Counted from the stretch's first letter, positions 33,019 through 40,481 are shown. The stretch: 61,200 nt of DNA from Nitrospira sp. SG-bin2 (GCA_002083405.1 LVWT01000038.1:4224-65423); one strand, 5' to 3'. The notes: generated by a model not told the origin, from the sequence alone. A program made the numbers and translations.

Positions 33019-33283
33019 GGTTACAAACATCTCCAGACATGGATTCTGGCTGCTCTTGGCCGACAAAGAGCTCTTTGTTCCGTTTAAAGAGTTCCCTTGG
33101 TTCCAAGATGCCTCGGTATCGGAGATCATGCATGTTGAATGGCCAAGCCCTAACCACCTGTATTGGCCTGATCTCGACGTGGACCTCGATACGGAATCCA
33201 TCAAAGCCCCAGAGAAATTTCCTCTCATCTCAAGAAAATCTCGCACAGCAAAACACCCTCGTCGTCAAGCGCAGACAAGATAG
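32972..33283 (+). CDS. DUF2442 family protein, copy 2
   Basis: A 103-residue protein with the DUF2442 core (IEVTNISRHGFWLLLADKELFVPFKEFPWFQDASVSEIMHVEWPSPNHLYWPDLDVDLDTESI). It overlaps the 3' end of the DUF4160 gene, as expected for this pair. Two in-frame ATGs (32972, 32978) are possible starts. The C-terminus is basic (TAKHPRRQAQTR). It closely resembles the copy at 31640 and the remnant at 33453, showing local duplication. Confidence 0.85.
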   Translation: MRMKSAALGKNISEIEVTNISRHGFWLLLADKELFVPFKEFPWFQDASVSEIMHVEWPSPNHLYWPDLDVDLDTESIKAPEKFPLISRKSRTAKHPRRQAQTR

Positions 33284-33321
33284 AACGCGGGTAAAACATG
33301 CTACGGGCTGATCGCCGGATA

Positions 33322-33360
33322 GACTGCGGGATTCGCAGTCCATCTGCCCCTCATGAGGGG
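33322..33360. repeat. Two adjacent short palindromes
   Basis: GACTGCG/CGCAGTC (33322-33340) form a 7-bp stem with a 5-base loop. CCCCTCATGAGGGG (33347-33360) is a perfect 14-bp palindrome. They follow the DUF2442 gene and might act in termination, but no T-run is present. Confidence 0.45.
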
Positions 33361-33407
33361 ATGGGATCTGTAGATCGAGCATGCAGTTGACTCCAGAACC
33401 CACAAGG

Positions 33408-33444
33408 AACCCCTTGGACTTCTGCCCTAATCCTGGCAAACTAT
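33408..33444. repeat. 37-bp dispersed repeat, copy 2
   Basis: Matches 32712-32748 at 36 of 37 positions. It is followed within 10 bases by the deleted DUF2442 remnant, so repeat and gene were probably duplicated together. Confidence 0.7.
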
Positions 33445-33452
33445 CACAGATA

Positions 33453-33616
33453 AAATCCGAAGCGCTTGGCCACACTCCAACTACCCGTATTGGCTTGATC
33501 ACAATGTGGACCTCGCTACTGAATCCATCAGACATCCTGAGAGGTTCCCGCTCTTCGCAGAAGAATCGCGCGCAGCAAGACGGCCCCGCCGACAAGCAAC
33601 GCTGGCACATAGCTGA
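33453..33616 (+). pseudogene. DUF2442 remnant with internal deletion
   Basis: The first 18 bases encode KSEALG, matching KSAALG near the start of the DUF2442 gene at 32972. The sequence then jumps in another frame to HSNYPYWLDHNVDLATESIR and HPERFPLFAEESRAARRPRR, matching that gene's C-terminus. About 45 codons between are missing, and the junction is out of frame. It is a decayed duplicate of the neighbouring gene. Confidence 0.75.
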
Positions 33617-33680
33617 ACTGTGGCAAGAAACAGAAGGGACAGCCCCTTCAATTCATCCAATTTTCAAAGGAGTCTCGATC

Positions 33681-34259
33681 ATGAGATTTTACGCCATCGC
33701 GCTCTTAGCTCTTACCGTTGCGGGCTGTGCATCGGATCCGGCCAGACGAGCAGCTGTCGCAGAGGTCGAAGTTGCCCGCCTCGCCCCACCGCTCAAACCA
33801 CTTGCGGAGTTTCGCGACTATGACCTCAAACCGATAGCGATGAGCACCGGTGTGCTAACGGACGAAGCAAAGGTCGAGGTGTCAAAGGAACTCGAAGCTA
33901 AGATCACGGCTCGCGTAACCCCGCTCCTTGAAAGCTGGCGTATTGGGAAGGGGCAGACTGGTAACGGATCTGTCTTGATCATTGAACCAAAGGTCCAAGA
34001 GCTGCGGGTCATCAGTGGTGGCGCTCGATTTTTCCTGGGTGCAATGATGGGAGACTCTTACATCGATATCGATGTAAAACTTACGGACTCTGCAACGGGA
34101 CAGACTATCGCAAACCCCCGCGTACGCAGAAATGCCGATGCGTGGGGTGGAGCCTGGTCTGTCGGGGCGACAGACCGGAACTTGCTGGATTACATCACCG
34201 ACATCGTTCATCATTACTTGGAGGTCAATCACTCATTCAAACCTTCGTCTGGGAAATAG
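33681..34259 (+). CDS. Lipoprotein, unknown function
   Basis: A 192-residue lipoprotein. The signal MRFYAIALLALTVAGC ends in a lipobox with the cysteine at residue 16. The mature domain has the pattern VLIIEPKVQELRVISGGARFFLGAMMGDSYIDIDVKLTDSATGQTIANPRVRR, resembling lipoproteins that carry a glycine-rich loop between two beta strands. AAAGGAG 9 bases before the ATG at 33681 fixes the start. It is flanked by decayed toxin-type genes and has no evident partner. Confidence 0.75.
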   Translation: MRFYAIALLALTVAGCASDPARRAAVAEVEVARLAPPLKPLAEFRDYDLKPIAMSTGVLTDEAKVEVSKELEAKITARVTPLLESWRIGKGQTGNGSVLIIEPKVQELRVISGGARFFLGAMMGDSYIDIDVKLTDSATGQTIANPRVRRNADAWGGAWSVGATDRNLLDYITDIVHHYLEVNHSFKPSSGK

Positions 34260-34269
34260 TGGGAGGTCA

Positions 34270-34344
34270 GAAATAGGGACATTCTGATTTTCTTGACGCG
34301 TGATTCAAGCGTCTGCTCGCAACAATTCAGAACGTCCCCATTCC
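34270..34344. repeat. REP-like imperfect inverted repeat
   Basis: The left arm GAAATAGGGACATTCTGATT (from 34270) and the complement of the right arm GGAATGGGGACGTTCTGAAT (ending 34344) match at most positions. An inner hairpin (CTTGA/TCAAG) lies between them. The element separates the lipoprotein gene from the nuclease fragment. Confidence 0.5.
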
Positions 34345-34349
34345 CGTAC

Positions 34350-34466
34350 ATGCGCATCGTCCCGCGCGGTCGCGATGTCTACGACCGCCTGATCGCCGAC
34401 GTGTTCGTGGACGGGCAAAACGTGGCGGAGCTGCTGGCGAGTGAAGGATTTGCGAAGGTGAAATAA
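34350..34466 (+). pseudogene. 3' fragment of an SNase-like nuclease gene
   Basis: A 38-codon frame (MRIVPRGRDVYDRLIADVFV, continuing DGQNVAELLASEGFAKVK) that matches the last 38 codons of the nuclease at 30975 almost base for base over its first 85 bases. The catalytic N-terminal part of the domain is absent. It abuts the right arm of the REP-like repeat, which may mark the break point. Confidence 0.8.
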
Positions 34467-34532
34467 TCGGAGCGATTCCCTCGGCACCGGCTTCCTGAAA
34501 TCTTGACTGTGCGGCAATCCGCTGTCATCCTG

Positions 34533-34551
34533 TTGTTGAAATATTCAACAA
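34533..34551. promoter_or_regulatory. Candidate operator of the RHH antitoxin gene
   Basis: A perfect dyad, TTGTTGAA-ATA-TTCAACAA, lies 13 bases before the antitoxin ATG at 34565. Ribbon-helix-helix antitoxins commonly bind such sites to repress their own operon. Confidence 0.5.
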
Positions 34552-34564
34552 AGGGAGTCCCGTT

Positions 34565-34798
34565 ATGGCCACCGTGAACTTCAGCGTGCCCTCCGACGTC
34601 AAAGAAGCATTCGACAAGGCTTTCAGCCGGCAAAACAAAAGTGCGGTACTGACGGAATTGATGCGGCAGGCTGTCGAGGAACGGCAGCGTCGCCGCCGAA
34701 GAGCCATGGTCGTCGAGAAATTGCTGGCATTGCGAAAACGCACGCGACGAGTCACGAATAAAGCCGTTCGAGTGGCGAGAACACGCGGACGAGTATGA
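34565..34798 (+). CDS. Ribbon-helix-helix antitoxin (VapB-like)
   Basis: A 77-residue protein. The start ATVNFSVPSDVKEAFDKAFSRQNKSAVLTELMRQAVEE is a ribbon-helix-helix DNA-binding fold, followed by a basic toxin-binding tail (RQRRRRRAMVVEKLL...). A GGGAG ribosome site precedes the ATG. It overlaps the truncated PIN-domain gene by 4 bases, the usual antitoxin-toxin order. The antitoxin is intact while its partner is broken, so it could neutralise related toxins encoded elsewhere. Confidence 0.8.
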   Translation: MATVNFSVPSDVKEAFDKAFSRQNKSAVLTELMRQAVEERQRRRRRAMVVEKLLALRKRTRRVTNKAVRVARTRGRV

Positions 34799-35004
34799 CA
34801 ACGATCGTTCTCGATGCCAGCGTGATCGTGAAGTGGATCTTCGCCGACCGATCCGACGAGCTACACTCTCTCCAGGCCCTTCAGATTCTCCAACTCGTCA
34901 AAGAATCGCGCGTGACCGTGGTGCAGCCGCCGCACTGGCTGGCCGAGACAGCTGGGAGATCAAAGGGGTCGGGAGTCGTTTCTCGGCGACTCAAGGGAGA
35001 TTAA
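34795..35004 (+). pseudogene. Truncated PIN-domain toxin (VapC-like)
   Basis: A 69-codon frame with a good PIN start (MTTIVLDASVIVKWIFADRS) and the helix up to VVQPPHWLAETA, then an unrelated short tail and a stop. Full-length PIN toxins have about 130-140 residues and three more acidic catalytic positions; those are missing. Only the first Asp of the active site remains, so the toxin is almost certainly inactive. Confidence 0.75.
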
Positions 35005-35096
35005 GACTCTCGACCCTTCGACCATTTTTCTTCTTCTCCGCGGCTGTTTGACCTGATTTCGGAGACCATGCTACGGTCCTGCTCTCTCCTGGACGC

Positions 35097-35552
35097 GTGA
35101 CTGAGGCAAGAGCGCCGTTGCATACCCATCGACGACTTCGAGCCCCTGTCGCTTCGTTTATATTTTTGCTCTTCTTGTGCTGCGCAACCGGCATGGCATG
35201 GGTGCCTTCTGCCATCGCAGGACACCTCGGCGAGAGCCCCTCTCTCGGAACCACGCTCAGCCCCCTGGCAGAGACAGACGATACAACGCCGGCCATCACA
35301 CCTCCGCAGAAAGCCCGAGACCTCCTCACGCTACTGCAGGAACGTGGAGGCAGGCCCCTTCCAGGCTACGTCGGAGGGCGCGACTTTCAGAACCGGGAAC
35401 GGCGCTTACCGCGAGGCCGCTATCGGGAGTATGATGTGAATCCCAAGATACGGGGCCGCGCACGCGATGCCGAACGAATCGTGATTGAGCGGCGGACCGG
35501 GAAAGCCTATTACACGGGGAATCATTACCGGACGTTTCTTCCCCTCAACTGA
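35097..35552 (+). CDS. Secreted guanyl-specific ribonuclease (barnase/RNase Sa type)
   Basis: A 151-residue protein: basic N-terminus, hydrophobic signal (ASFIFLLFLCCATGMAWVPSAIA, about residues 18-41), a spacer, and a microbial RNase domain from about residue 80. The motif PLPGYVGGRDFQNRERRLP is followed by YREYDV (catalytic Glu), AERIVIERRTGKAYYTG (Arg) and NHYRTF (catalytic His). All three catalytic residues are present, so it should be an active exported RNase. Translation starts at GTG. A barstar-type inhibitor gene follows after 26 bases. Confidence 0.85.
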   Translation: MTEARAPLHTHRRLRAPVASFIFLLFLCCATGMAWVPSAIAGHLGESPSLGTTLSPLAETDDTTPAITPPQKARDLLTLLQERGGRPLPGYVGGRDFQNRERRLPRGRYREYDVNPKIRGRARDAERIVIERRTGKAYYTGNHYRTFLPLN

Positions 35553-35578
35553 TTTATACACTCGAATTGAGCCCTCCC

Positions 35579-36139
35579 ATGGCCACAACACAGACCGTAC
35601 AGACCCATCTGCAGAACGCCACAGCTCCCTGGGCATCCCTCCTTGTCGCACCTCCAGGGACAGCCGTCACCTCCCTGGTCAAACCGCCGGCGGGATATGC
35701 GCTCCGGATCGTGCAAGGAAAGAAATGCAACACTCCGGCGGGCGTCTTCAAGGAGTTCGCCCGCGCCCTCGAATTTCCGGACTACTTTGGACACAACTGG
35801 GACGCGCTGGAAGAATGCCTGGCCGATTTGGGATGGCTTCCCGCCAAGGGCTACGTCGTACTCATTACCGAGGCACAGTCAGTCATTCCCGACGATGACG
35901 AGGAGTACGAAACCCTGCTGGAGATCCTCAACGACGCGGGTGAGGCCTGGAGCAAGGGACAGACGGCTGATGAACGGCGCGCGCCGTTCCATGTGTTTTT
36001 TGTTGTCTCTGAGCAGAACAAGTCAAAGCGGAAACATTGGAGGCTTGCGGAACTCCCGTCTCTCGAGCGAAAGACACCGAGCCCCAAACGGGGCACAACG
36101 CGTTCGGTCAAACAATCAACACGAAGGAGAACCTCATGA
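35579..36139 (+). CDS. Barstar-family RNase inhibitor
   Basis: A 186-residue protein with a barstar core at about residues 35-125: LRIVQGKKCNTPAGVFKEFARALEFPDYFGHNWDALEECLADLGWL, containing the typical F-x-x-x-F-x-W-D-A-L-x-x-C pattern. Barstar binds the active site of barnase-type RNases in the cytoplasm. Here it probably protects the cell from the RNase encoded just upstream. N- and C-terminal extensions (the latter very basic, ending STRRRTS) are longer than in classic 90-residue barstars. It overlaps the next gene by 4 bases. Confidence 0.88.
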   Translation: MATTQTVQTHLQNATAPWASLLVAPPGTAVTSLVKPPAGYALRIVQGKKCNTPAGVFKEFARALEFPDYFGHNWDALEECLADLGWLPAKGYVVLITEAQSVIPDDDEEYETLLEILNDAGEAWSKGQTADERRAPFHVFFVVSEQNKSKRKHWRLAELPSLERKTPSPKRGTTRSVKQSTRRRTS

Positions 36140-36537
36140 GTCTCTTTGATCAACTAGGCCAGGCAGCCGGTGGGATGCTGGGCGGAGGCGGAAATCAAAA
36201 CCCCTTGCTTCAGGCCGTGACCAGTCTACTGGGGCAGAACAGTTCGGTCGGTGGTCTGGCAGGGCTGGTTCAAGCGTTTCAGAAAAATGGATTGGCTGAC
36301 ATCGTGAATTCATGGGTCAGCACGGGTCAGAATCTTCCGGTTTCGGCCCAGCAGATCAAGCAGGGGCTTGGCGGCGACCTGCTGAACCAGGTGGCATCCA
36401 AAGCCGGCCTCTCACCGGATGCGGCCAGCTCGCAATTGGCGGGGCTTCTCCCCAATCTGATTGATAAGCTCACGCCGAATGGAAAGATTGAAGCAGGGGG
36501 ACTTGATCAACTGATGAAGATGTTTCAGGGAAAATAG
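36136..36537 (+). CDS. YidB/DUF937 family protein
   Basis: A 133-residue protein starting MSLFDQLGQAAGGMLGGGGN. It has the YidB pattern VTSLLGQNSSVGGLAGLVQAFQKNGLADIVNSWVSTGQNLPVSAQQIKQGLG, then helices ending in the typical PNLIDKLTPNGKI. AAGGAGA before the ATG supports the start. It overlaps barstar by 4 bases (ATGA) and so belongs to the RNase/inhibitor transcript, an unusual context. Its function is unknown. Confidence 0.88.
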   Translation: MSLFDQLGQAAGGMLGGGGNQNPLLQAVTSLLGQNSSVGGLAGLVQAFQKNGLADIVNSWVSTGQNLPVSAQQIKQGLGGDLLNQVASKAGLSPDAASSQLAGLLPNLIDKLTPNGKIEAGGLDQLMKMFQGK

Positions 36538-36725
36538 CGCCCCTGGGAAAATGTTCATAGCCTCATAAAAGTTCGGTGTCACATCTTGTTCTGTGCATGC
36601 CGGTGCTGGATACAGCAAAAAGCTGAACATGCGCATATCATGACCTTCATTCACCCACGTTGCCGCGCATTCATGGCTCATTGTGAACGTTCGGCCGCGA
36701 AACGCCCAGTAACGATACAAATTTG

Positions 36726-37985
36726 ATGAGTCACATCGGCGTTATCTGTCCCAATACACCAGGACATCTGAACCCAATGATCGCGCTGGCCGACGCGATC
36801 CGCACCCGTGGGCACCGGATCACCTTTTTCCTGTTGGGCAAGCCGCCTGCATCGGTAGCAAAAGCCGGGTTCGAGACCGTCCCTCTGGGTGGGACCGTCT
36901 TCCCGGCTGATGAGTACCAAACCGAGTTTCAGAAGCTCGGCTCGCTACAGGACCGGGCAGCGCTCAAGCACACGCTTGCGATCGGAGCACGTGCCGCTGA
37001 TGCCGTTTTGGAAGTCGGGCCGACCGTCGTACGCGACGCTGGTGTAGCGGCGCTGGTGATCGATCAAGCCTCGTTTCCCGGTGGGACGGTCGCCGATCAG
37101 TTAGGGCTCCCCTTCGCCACGGTCTGTAACGCGCTCCTCCTGAACCCCGATCCCATAGTCCCGCCGTTCTTTACCCACTGGCAACCTCAAGACATGTGGT
37201 GGGCGCGGATTCGTAACCGGATCGCTTGGATGGGACTGAATCGACTATATGCGCCCATCATGACACGCATTCAAGACCACCGCCGGAGGCTGGGTCTCCC
37301 GGTCCCAACCGGCATCTCACAGGTCTGGTCCAACACACTACAAATCAGCCAACAACCTGAACTCTTCGAATTCCCTCGGCGTGAGTTGCCGAAACACATC
37401 CGGTTCGTCGGCCCTCTCCGGCTACCAGGCGGATACCAACCGATCCCATTCCCTTGGGAACGCCTCGATGGACGAGCACTGATCTATGCCTCGCTGGGAA
37501 CACTGCAAAACCGTGTCGCAGGGACGTTCCGGATGATCGCGGAGGCGTGTAATGGGCTTGCCTCCCAATTGGTCATCTCAACCGGGAATGGGGTGGCTCC
37601 AGAGGCGCTGGGCAACCTCCCCGGGGATCCGATCGTGGTCTCCTATGCCCCTCAGCTGGACCTGCTCCGTCGGGCTACTCTTGCGGTGACCCATGCTGGG
37701 CTCAACACCGTCCTCGACGCGCTGGCGATCGGGATACCGATAGTGGCTATCCCGATCACAAACGAGCAGCCGGGGATCGCTGCCCGCATCGCCTGGATCG
37801 GGGCCGGCGAAGCTATTCCAAACAAAAACGTGACGCTCCAGGCGCTGCGTTCAGCGGTGATTCGTGTGCGGTCAGACCCATCCTACCGTGCGGCTGCGGA
37901 GCGAGTGAGGACCTCTATCCGGGATGGCGGCGGGGCGCCGCGTGCCGCGGAGATGATCGAACAGAGTGTGGGGCTTGGAGTATGA
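36726..37985 (+). CDS. GT1-type glycosyltransferase (UGT/MGT-like)
   Basis: A 419-residue GT-B glycosyltransferase. The N-terminal acceptor domain begins IGVICPNTPGHLNPMIALADAIRTRGH. The C-terminal domain has ALIYASLGTLQNR and the nucleotide-sugar motif VTHAGLNTVLDALAIGIPIVAIP. Among known families it most resembles the zeaxanthin glucosyltransferase/MGT group, so the acceptor may be a carotenoid or other lipid; this is not certain. No pigment genes are adjacent. The ATG at 36726 is preferred over the TTG one codon earlier. Confidence 0.85.
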   Translation: MSHIGVICPNTPGHLNPMIALADAIRTRGHRITFFLLGKPPASVAKAGFETVPLGGTVFPADEYQTEFQKLGSLQDRAALKHTLAIGARAADAVLEVGPTVVRDAGVAALVIDQASFPGGTVADQLGLPFATVCNALLLNPDPIVPPFFTHWQPQDMWWARIRNRIAWMGLNRLYAPIMTRIQDHRRRLGLPVPTGISQVWSNTLQISQQPELFEFPRRELPKHIRFVGPLRLPGGYQPIPFPWERLDGRALIYASLGTLQNRVAGTFRMIAEACNGLASQLVISTGNGVAPEALGNLPGDPIVVSYAPQLDLLRRATLAVTHAGLNTVLDALAIGIPIVAIPITNEQPGIAARIAWIGAGEAIPNKNVTLQALRSAVIRVRSDPSYRAAAERVRTSIRDGGGAPRAAEMIEQSVGLGV

Positions 37986-38151
37986 TTTCAGGCTAACTGA
38001 AATAGAAATGCCTTCAGAGTACATCGCCATGTATACGGGCGCGGGCGAATGACCCTACATTACAACTGACTGCCTTCGATAGCCGCTGCATGCAACCGTT
38101 GAGCACGGATTGGACGGGACGCTTTCGTTCGACACGGGAAAATCGCAATCG

Positions 38152-38184
38152 CTTGGACGCAGGTCCCACTCCTGGCAAACTATC
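38152..38184. repeat. Diverged third copy of the 37-bp repeat
   Basis: CTTGGAC, eleven variable bases, then TCCTGGCAAACTATC, the same spacing as in copies at 32712 and 33408. It lies upstream of the lipoprotein gene at 38253. Confidence 0.5.
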
Positions 38185-38252
38185 GTGCAAGGTTGTCACG
38201 TATTGCACGACAAGTGGGATCTTCCACGCGAGAACCACAGAGGAGCGGCCAC

Positions 38253-39011
38253 ATGCTGCCTGCCTGCAGAAACAGAAATCGAATCCTTCACCGGTTACCT
38301 ACTGCCCTGCTGTTCGGGTGGCTCAATGCCTGTGCAACTATCCAGACTCCTCCGGAGCCGGTCGCGCCTCCGTTTGTATGGGACGCCACGTTTACCATGC
38401 CCGGCACGTCACTGACCATCGTAGAGCGGAAGCGGATTCGATCCACCAAACGAACCGGCGCCGTGAGCACCACAATCCTCTACCAGCTGAAGGCGACAGG
38501 GTTTTCAGCTGACGAACCCGTTTCGTTATGGAGAAAGCAAGGTGCCGTGTATGATGAACTGCCAGCGACAGTGGACGCCAATGGCCGTATCCGGACACTC
38601 GGCCTCGAGGAATTCTGGATCGACGATTATGTTCCAGGGCAAGCGCTGGATCTCGCCATTGCTGCGCCGGGCGCCGACAAGCGGGCCCACGCAAAGACGG
38701 TCCCGTTTCCCGTCTATGCACGGGGAAAGGGCGGCTGCTCCGTTTCCGCAGAGATCGACACCGATAGTGGGCTCCTCGTCGTCTTTTCACTCAAGGGATT
38801 CAAGCCCGGAGAGGACGTGGAGACGACAAGCCGGCACAAGGGTCACTCCACCTCGACTTCCGGCAAGGCGTCCGAGCGTGGAGAGATTCCGGCTCTCCCG
38901 GTGCAGCTTGAACAAGCGAGCAGCGGGACGGCCATCCTGAAGGCGAAGGGGAAGAAATGCACCGTGTCATTGACGCACCCCATCGGCAAGGAAGCCCTGG
39001 TGGTGCAGTAG
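38253..39011 (+). CDS. Lipoprotein, unknown function
   Basis: A 252-residue protein with a basic start, a hydrophobic stretch and a lipobox-like LNAC near residue 26. The mature part has two beta-rich halves: VWDATFTMPGTSLTIVERKRI...LYQLKATGFSADEPVSLWRKQG and CSVSAEIDTDSGLLVVFSLKGFKPGEDVETTSRHKG. Both read like immunoglobulin-like domains. Two cysteines (CSVS, KCTVS) may form a disulfide. AGAGGAG supports the start at 38253. The TAG stop is also the first three bases of a palindromic-element relic. Confidence 0.65.
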   Translation: MLPACRNRNRILHRLPTALLFGWLNACATIQTPPEPVAPPFVWDATFTMPGTSLTIVERKRIRSTKRTGAVSTTILYQLKATGFSADEPVSLWRKQGAVYDELPATVDANGRIRTLGLEEFWIDDYVPGQALDLAIAAPGADKRAHAKTVPFPVYARGKGGCSVSAEIDTDSGLLVVFSLKGFKPGEDVETTSRHKGHSTSTSGKASERGEIPALPVQLEQASSGTAILKAKGKKCTVSLTHPIGKEALVVQ

Positions 39012-39027
39012 CCGGCATGATTCATAA
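39009..39027. repeat. Relic of the palindromic element's left end
   Basis: TAGCCGGCATGATTCATAA matches the element's left end (TAGCCCGCATTATTCATGA) at 16 of 19 positions and begins exactly at the lipoprotein's stop codon. No right end is found nearby. Confidence 0.4.
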
Positions 39028-39210
39028 CCGGGGGCCGTCCGCCACAACAACTCGCTCGGACTGCTTCCCGCTTCCCGCTTCTCGCCGCGCCCCAATGCCG
39101 AGAAACAAACCAGTGCGGCCTCACTGTTCGAATGCGCGCTCGCGCCACGCACCCATCGCAGGCATGACCCCGCACCTGATTAAGTCACCTCAAGATTATG
39201 AGGGCGGCCT

Positions 39211-40020
39211 ATGACCACTGCTTTCGCAGCATTACTCAAGAACGATCTGGAGAATTTTCAGCATGACCTGCTGCAGGAAGCGCAGGAAGGGCGTCTTGCT
39301 TCAACTGACGTTCAAGACATCTTGTCGCGCTGCTCTAATCTGCACTTCCCCGGCATGATCACCCTGCTCGCGCTGGGTGCCCGGACAACCGACCACGACT
39401 CACAGACACAGACATTTCCGCTCTCTCACGAGCATATTACCGATGCCCTCAGCCACCTGTCCGCCCACAATCCTCCGGAAGTCGAGACTGCTAAACGCGC
39501 CACCCAACTGCTCCTATCCGGCCAATTCGTGGGCGACCTGGCCGAGGCCTTTGCCGTGGTCGCCCATACTGTTCCCGGCTTGCCTCTCGCTATCGCTGAC
39601 GATGTTCGCACGATGCCTCATGTCTCAATACAATTAGTCCCGGCCATCGCACGAGATCTCGGTCAGATTCCATCGGCGATTGATGCGGTCATACAGGATC
39701 TTCGGCGCGATGGAACGATTACGTCTCAGCCCGCTGTAATGACCCATACCATGCGCGCGATCTATGCACAGGCCACCGCCCGGCAAATTTCCGCCACCGT
39801 TCACACGCTCCTGGGGAATGAATCGGTCAGGTTGGCCATCATCCTCTTTGCCCGATCGAAAGGCGTCACCATTTCGCAGGAGGATTTGGACCGGGTGCGC
39901 AAGGCGATCGATCCGAGTGCGCCCAACCTTGGGGAGCTTTTAGCGCCGGGTTATCGACAGCTGAACAAGAGATATGGGAAAGCCCAGGCGCTGGAGATAC
40001 TCAAGCAGTTCGTCGTGTAG
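39211..40020 (+). CDS. Predicted helical protein, unknown function
   Basis: A 269-residue soluble protein, almost entirely alpha-helical by composition, with no signal peptide or transmembrane helix. GAGGGC precedes the ATG. Sequences such as VEVAKRATQLLLSG-type helices (VETAKRATQLLLSGQFVGDLAEAF) suggest a repeat of short helical hairpins, but no family is recognised. A perfect 17-bp hairpin follows 14 bases after the stop codon. Confidence 0.6.
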   Translation: MTTAFAALLKNDLENFQHDLLQEAQEGRLASTDVQDILSRCSNLHFPGMITLLALGARTTDHDSQTQTFPLSHEHITDALSHLSAHNPPEVETAKRATQLLLSGQFVGDLAEAFAVVAHTVPGLPLAIADDVRTMPHVSIQLVPAIARDLGQIPSAIDAVIQDLRRDGTITSQPAVMTHTMRAIYAQATARQISATVHTLLGNESVRLAIILFARSKGVTISQEDLDRVRKAIDPSAPNLGELLAPGYRQLNKRYGKAQALEILKQFVV

Positions 40021-40034
40021 TCGGAACGAAGAAG

Positions 40035-40071
40035 CATCTGTGGGCTTCGGCATAGCCGAAGCCCACAGATG
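40035..40071. terminator. Perfect 17-bp hairpin between convergent genes
   Basis: CATCTGTGGGCTTCGGC (40035-40051), loop ATA, and its exact complement (40055-40071). It lies between the end of the gene at 39211 and the end of the minus-strand protoglobin remnant, so it could stop transcription from both sides. No T-run follows on either strand. Confidence 0.6.
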
Positions 40072-40076
40072 GCAGA

Positions 40077-40481
40077 TTAGAAGTCGCCGGTTTTCACGTA
40101 CGGATGGCTCCAGAGCGTGAGCTGGAGGAGACAGGACTTCACCCAGGCATTGTACATCTTGTCGACATCCTCGGCCTTGTGCCCCTTCTTGGCGAGGAAC
40201 GGATTCAAGGTGAAGGTCACCGGGAAAATGAGCGCGAACAAGTCACGAAACGGCACAATCGCGCTCGCATCTACGCCATCGGTCTTGTTCTTCTTCGTGC
40301 GGTGGTGGCGCAGCCCGATCTCATGCTGATAGTCGAGCAACTTCTGGTCGTACTCGGCGCGGGCAGTATCGAGAATCCACTGACCGAAGCGTTTGCGCAC
40401 ACCGCCCAGATAGTCCCCCAGCGGCTTGCCGTCGCTCTTGCCGAGGAAGGACTGGAGCAGCTGCGGCTGAGAACCGACGAA
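40077..40481 (-). pseudogene. 5'-truncated protoglobin
   Basis: About 134 codons of a protoglobin C-terminal part: SQPQLLQSFLGKSDGKPLGDYL, then RKRFGQWILDTARAEYDQKLLDYQHEIGLRHHR, and the end AWVKSCLLQLTLWSHPYVKTGDF. Protoglobins bind heme and gases and usually have about 190 residues. Here the frame is closed by TAA at 40482-40484, and the first third of the fold is missing. The proximal His region (HEIGLRHH) survives. Sequence beyond the break is unrelated, so this is a truncated gene. Confidence 0.75.
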
